The position numbers were made by a program, and so were the translations under genes. DNA of 64,000 bases from the NCBI GenBank assembly GCA_017979445.1, contig CM030706.1, positions 26,142,281 to 26,206,280 of the forward strand. The letters are read 5' to 3'. Position 1 is the first letter of the stretch; every line of letters starts with the position of its first letter. This DNA is from Akebia trifoliata. Lineage: Eukaryota > Streptophyta > Magnoliopsida > Ranunculales > Lardizabalaceae. The notes under the pieces were generated by a model. The model worked only from the letters and a program-made list of their open reading frames with translations. It was not told the DNA's origin and ran no database searches. This document shows, one piece after another, positions 61,701 through 64,000 of this stretch.

Positions 61701-64000
61701 AACTCCAAGTTAACCCTTGGTTGCAACTGAGAAAAATCCAAGATAACCCTTGGCGGAAACTGAGATAAATCCAAGATAACCCATGCGGAAGGAAACAGAG
61801 AAAAATCAAAGACAACCCTGGCGGAACTGAGCAAAATCCAAAATAACCTTTAGCGCCGACTGAGCAATTCCAAGATAACCCTTGGCGATAACTGAGTAAA
61901 ATCCAAGATAACCTGGCAGAAACTGAGCAAAGTCCAAGATAAACCCCAGGCGAAAATGAGCAAAATCCAAGATAACCCTTGGCGGCAAATCCAAGTTTCC
62001 CATGGCGGCATGAGTAAAATCAAAGATAACCCTTGGCGGAAGTTGAGCAAAATCTAATTAACCCATTGGCGGCAACTGAGAAAAATCCAAGACAACCCTT
62101 GGCGGCAACTGAGATAATCCAAGGTAACCTTGGCGGAAATTGAGAAAAATCCTAGACAACCCTGGCGGAGACTGAGCAAAATCCAAAATAACCCTTAGCG
62201 CCGACTAAGTGAAATCCAAGTAACCCTTGGCGAAAACTGAGCAAAATCCAGATAACCTTTGGCGGAAACTGAGCAAAATCAAGATAACCCATGTCGGCAA
62301 TAGAGAAAAATCAAGATAACCCATGGCGGCAATAGAGCAAAATCCAAGATAACCCTTGGCAGAACCTTGCAACTGAGCAAAATCCAAGATAACCCTTGGC
62401 GGCAACTGAGCAAAATCCAAGATAACCCTTGGCGAAAACTAAGCAAAATCCAAGATAACCCTTGGCAACAACTGAGAAAAAATTCAAAGCAAATCAGATA
62501 ACCCTGGCGGCAACAAAACAAAAATCCAAGATAACTCAAGGCGGCAACTGAGAAAAATCAAAGATAACCCTTGGCGGAAATTGAGCAAAATCCAAGATAA
62601 CCCTTGGCGGCAACTGAGCAAAATCAAGATAACCGTTGGCGACAACTGAGCAATTTCCAAGATTACCCTTGCGACAATTGAGCAAATTCCAAGTTAACCC
62701 TTGGCGGCAACTGAGTAAAATCCAAAATAACCCTTGGCGGCAACTGAGCAAAATCTAAGATCACCCTTGGCGGCAACTGAGACAAATCCAAGATAACCCT
62801 GGCGAAATTGAGAAAAATCCAAGACAACCTTTGGCGGAGACTGAGTAAAATCCAAAAAACCCTTAGCGTCGACTGAGCGAAATCCAAGTTAACCCTTGGC
62901 GAAAACTGAGCAAAATCCAAGATAACCCTTGGCGGCAACTGAGAAAAATCCAAGATAACCCTTGCCGGCAACTGAGCAAAATCGAAGATAACCCATGTCG
63001 GCAACAGAGAAAAATCCAAGAAAACCCATGGCGGCAACAGAGCAAAATCCAAGATAACCCTTGGCGGAAACTGCAACTGAGCAAAATCCAAGATAACCCT
63101 TGGCGGGAACTGAGCAAAATCCAAGATAACCCTTGGCGAAAACTAAGCAAAATCCAGATAACCCTTGGCAACAACTGAGAAAAATCCAAGATAAACCTTG
63201 GTGGCAACAGAACATCCAAGATAACTCAAGGCGGCAACTGAGAAAATCAAGATAACCCTTGCTGGAAAGTGAGCAAAATCCAAGATAACCCTTTGCGGCA
63301 ACTGAGCAAAATCCAAGTTAACCCTTGGTTGCAACTGAGTAAAATCCAAGATAACCCTTGGCGGCAACTGAGATAAATCCAAGATAACCCTTGGCGGAAA
63401 CTGAGAAAAATCCAATAGAACCCGTGGCGGAGACTGAGCAAAATACAAAATAACCTTTAGCGCCGACTGAGCGAAATGCAAGATAACCTTTGGCGATGAC
63501 TGAGTAAAATCCAAGATAACCATTGGAGAAAACTGAGCAAAATCCAAGATAACCCATGGCGGCAACAGAGAAAAATCCAAGATAACCCACGGCGGCAACT
63601 GAGCAAAATCCAAGATAAGCCTTGGCGGCAACTGAGTAAAATCCAAGATAACCCTTAGCGACAACTAAGAAAAATCCAAGATAACCCTTGACGGCAAATC
63701 AAAGATAACCCTTGGCAGCAACTTCGCAAAATCCAAGATAACCCTTGGCGGCAACTGAGCAAAATGAAAGATAACACTTGGCAGCAACTGAGAAAAATCC
63801 AAGATAACCGTTGCCGGAAAAATCAAACATAACCCTTGGTGGCAACTGCGCGAAATCTAAGATAACTCTTTGCGGCAACTGAACAAAATCCAAGATAACC
63901 CTTGGCAACAACTAAGCAATTTCCAAGATAACCCTTGGCGACAACTGAGTAAAATCCAATATAACCTTGGGCGAAAACTGAGCAAAGTCAAGATAACCCT
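55800..64000 (-). repeat. Long-range duplications of 1.35, 3.7 and 5.0 kb in the array
   Basis: The variant CCCTAGGCxGACAAATCC starts blocks at about 56432, 60110 and 61458, each ending at ACTCAAGGCGGC (57511, 61194, 62536). A segment at 57.2-58.99 kb recurs at 62.2-64.0 kb, offset about 5.02 kb, with rare variants such as CCAATAGAACCCGTGG shared. 55.8-57.5 kb recurs at 59.5-61.2 kb, offset about 3.67 kb. Confidence 0.8.

Larger units (their letters stand above)
37372..64000 (-). mobile_element. Ogre-C: 3' LTR plus giant 3' UTR satellite, partial
   Basis: Minus-strand element whose 3' LTR faces left. From the LTR rightwards, that is upstream in element sense, come a polypurine tract, the conserved 3' UTR block and the 33-bp array to the window edge. 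Left flank GCTCG (37367-37371) is the candidate target duplication within Ogre-B. Coding region and 5' LTR are not in the window, so membership of the whole array in one element is inferred from continuity. Confidence 0.75.
39456..64000 (-). repeat. 33-bp satellite array, about 740 units, continues past window
   Basis: The unit on the plus strand consists of CAACTGAGCAAAATCC followed by AAGATAACCCTTGGCGG, 33 bp in all. Variation is concentrated at GGCGGCAAC / GGCGGAAAC / GGCGACAAC and at ATCC/ATCA. A short form of about 25 bp lacks the CTGAGCAA part (for example 40834, 41126, 41700, 43073). A CAATTTCC subtype marks many units after 45 kb. No unrelated insertion is seen in 24.5 kb. Because 33 is divisible by 3, the consensus is open in all three minus frames and one plus frame, which explains every long open frame here; none is called as a gene. 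Unit count is length divided by 33. Confidence 0.97.

Noticed and set aside
39456..64000. Long open frames of up to about 260 codons on both strands, possible repeat proteins
   Set aside because: They follow directly from a 33-bp unit without stops in four frames, have no start context or non-repeat domain, and break at random indels.
39456..64000. CRISPR-like array because of the 33-bp repeat
   Set aside because: Repeats are contiguous with no spacers, the context is plant retrotransposons, and there are no cas genes.

Overview
The window is a stack of nested plant LTR retrotransposons followed by a very long satellite array. I recognise no host single-copy gene, rRNA, tRNA or CRISPR. The evidence for a plant, probably a eudicot, is: (i) Athila-lineage Ty3/gypsy gag-pol with a tRNA-Asp-type primer binding site; (ii) several Tat/Ogre-lineage elements with LTRs of about 1.6-1.7 kb that begin TGTAGACACC, a tRNA-Arg-type primer binding site and the Ogre-type extra ORF1; (iii) AT-rich, heavily mutated DNA. 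The species cannot be named from sequence alone.

Layout. 1-18017 (+): an old Ogre-type element (Ogre-1) with a 5' leader, a broken ORF1 of DUF7745 type, a 53-bp tandem array, gag, and protease plus G-patch. Its gag is split by a complete but defective Athila element (Athila-1, 4375-14863) flanked by the 5-bp duplication GGTAC. 18018-27285: Ogre-1 stops abruptly and RT-RNase H-integrase of a second, very decayed Athila element (Athila-2) begins. Its integrase is split by a minus-strand, internally deleted Ogre element (Ogre-D, 19896-25734) flanked by CCATC. 27286-32637 (+): LTR and 5' leader of Ogre-A, cut by Ogre-B (32638-37371, LTR, PBS and leader), which is cut in turn by the 3' end of minus-strand Ogre-C (37372 to beyond the window).

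39456-64000: behind the 3' LTR, polypurine tract and conserved 3' UTR start of Ogre-C lies one uninterrupted array of a 33-bp repeat, about 24.5 kb and roughly 740 units, running off the window. It sits where Tat/Ogre elements carry their hypervariable 3' UTR. Ogre-D has the same 240-bp block next to its polypurine tract but a different array (52/53 bp) behind it. The most interesting story is therefore satellite birth inside a retrotransposon 3' UTR, with later higher-order amplification (units of about 0.63, 1.1-1.35, 2.36, 3.7 and 5.0 kb).

No element here looks able to move on its own. Every gag, pol or ORF1 has stops or frameshifts, and the Ogre-1 protease has lost its catalytic Asp. The many long open frames in the last 24.5 kb arise because 33 is a multiple of 3; they are not genes.
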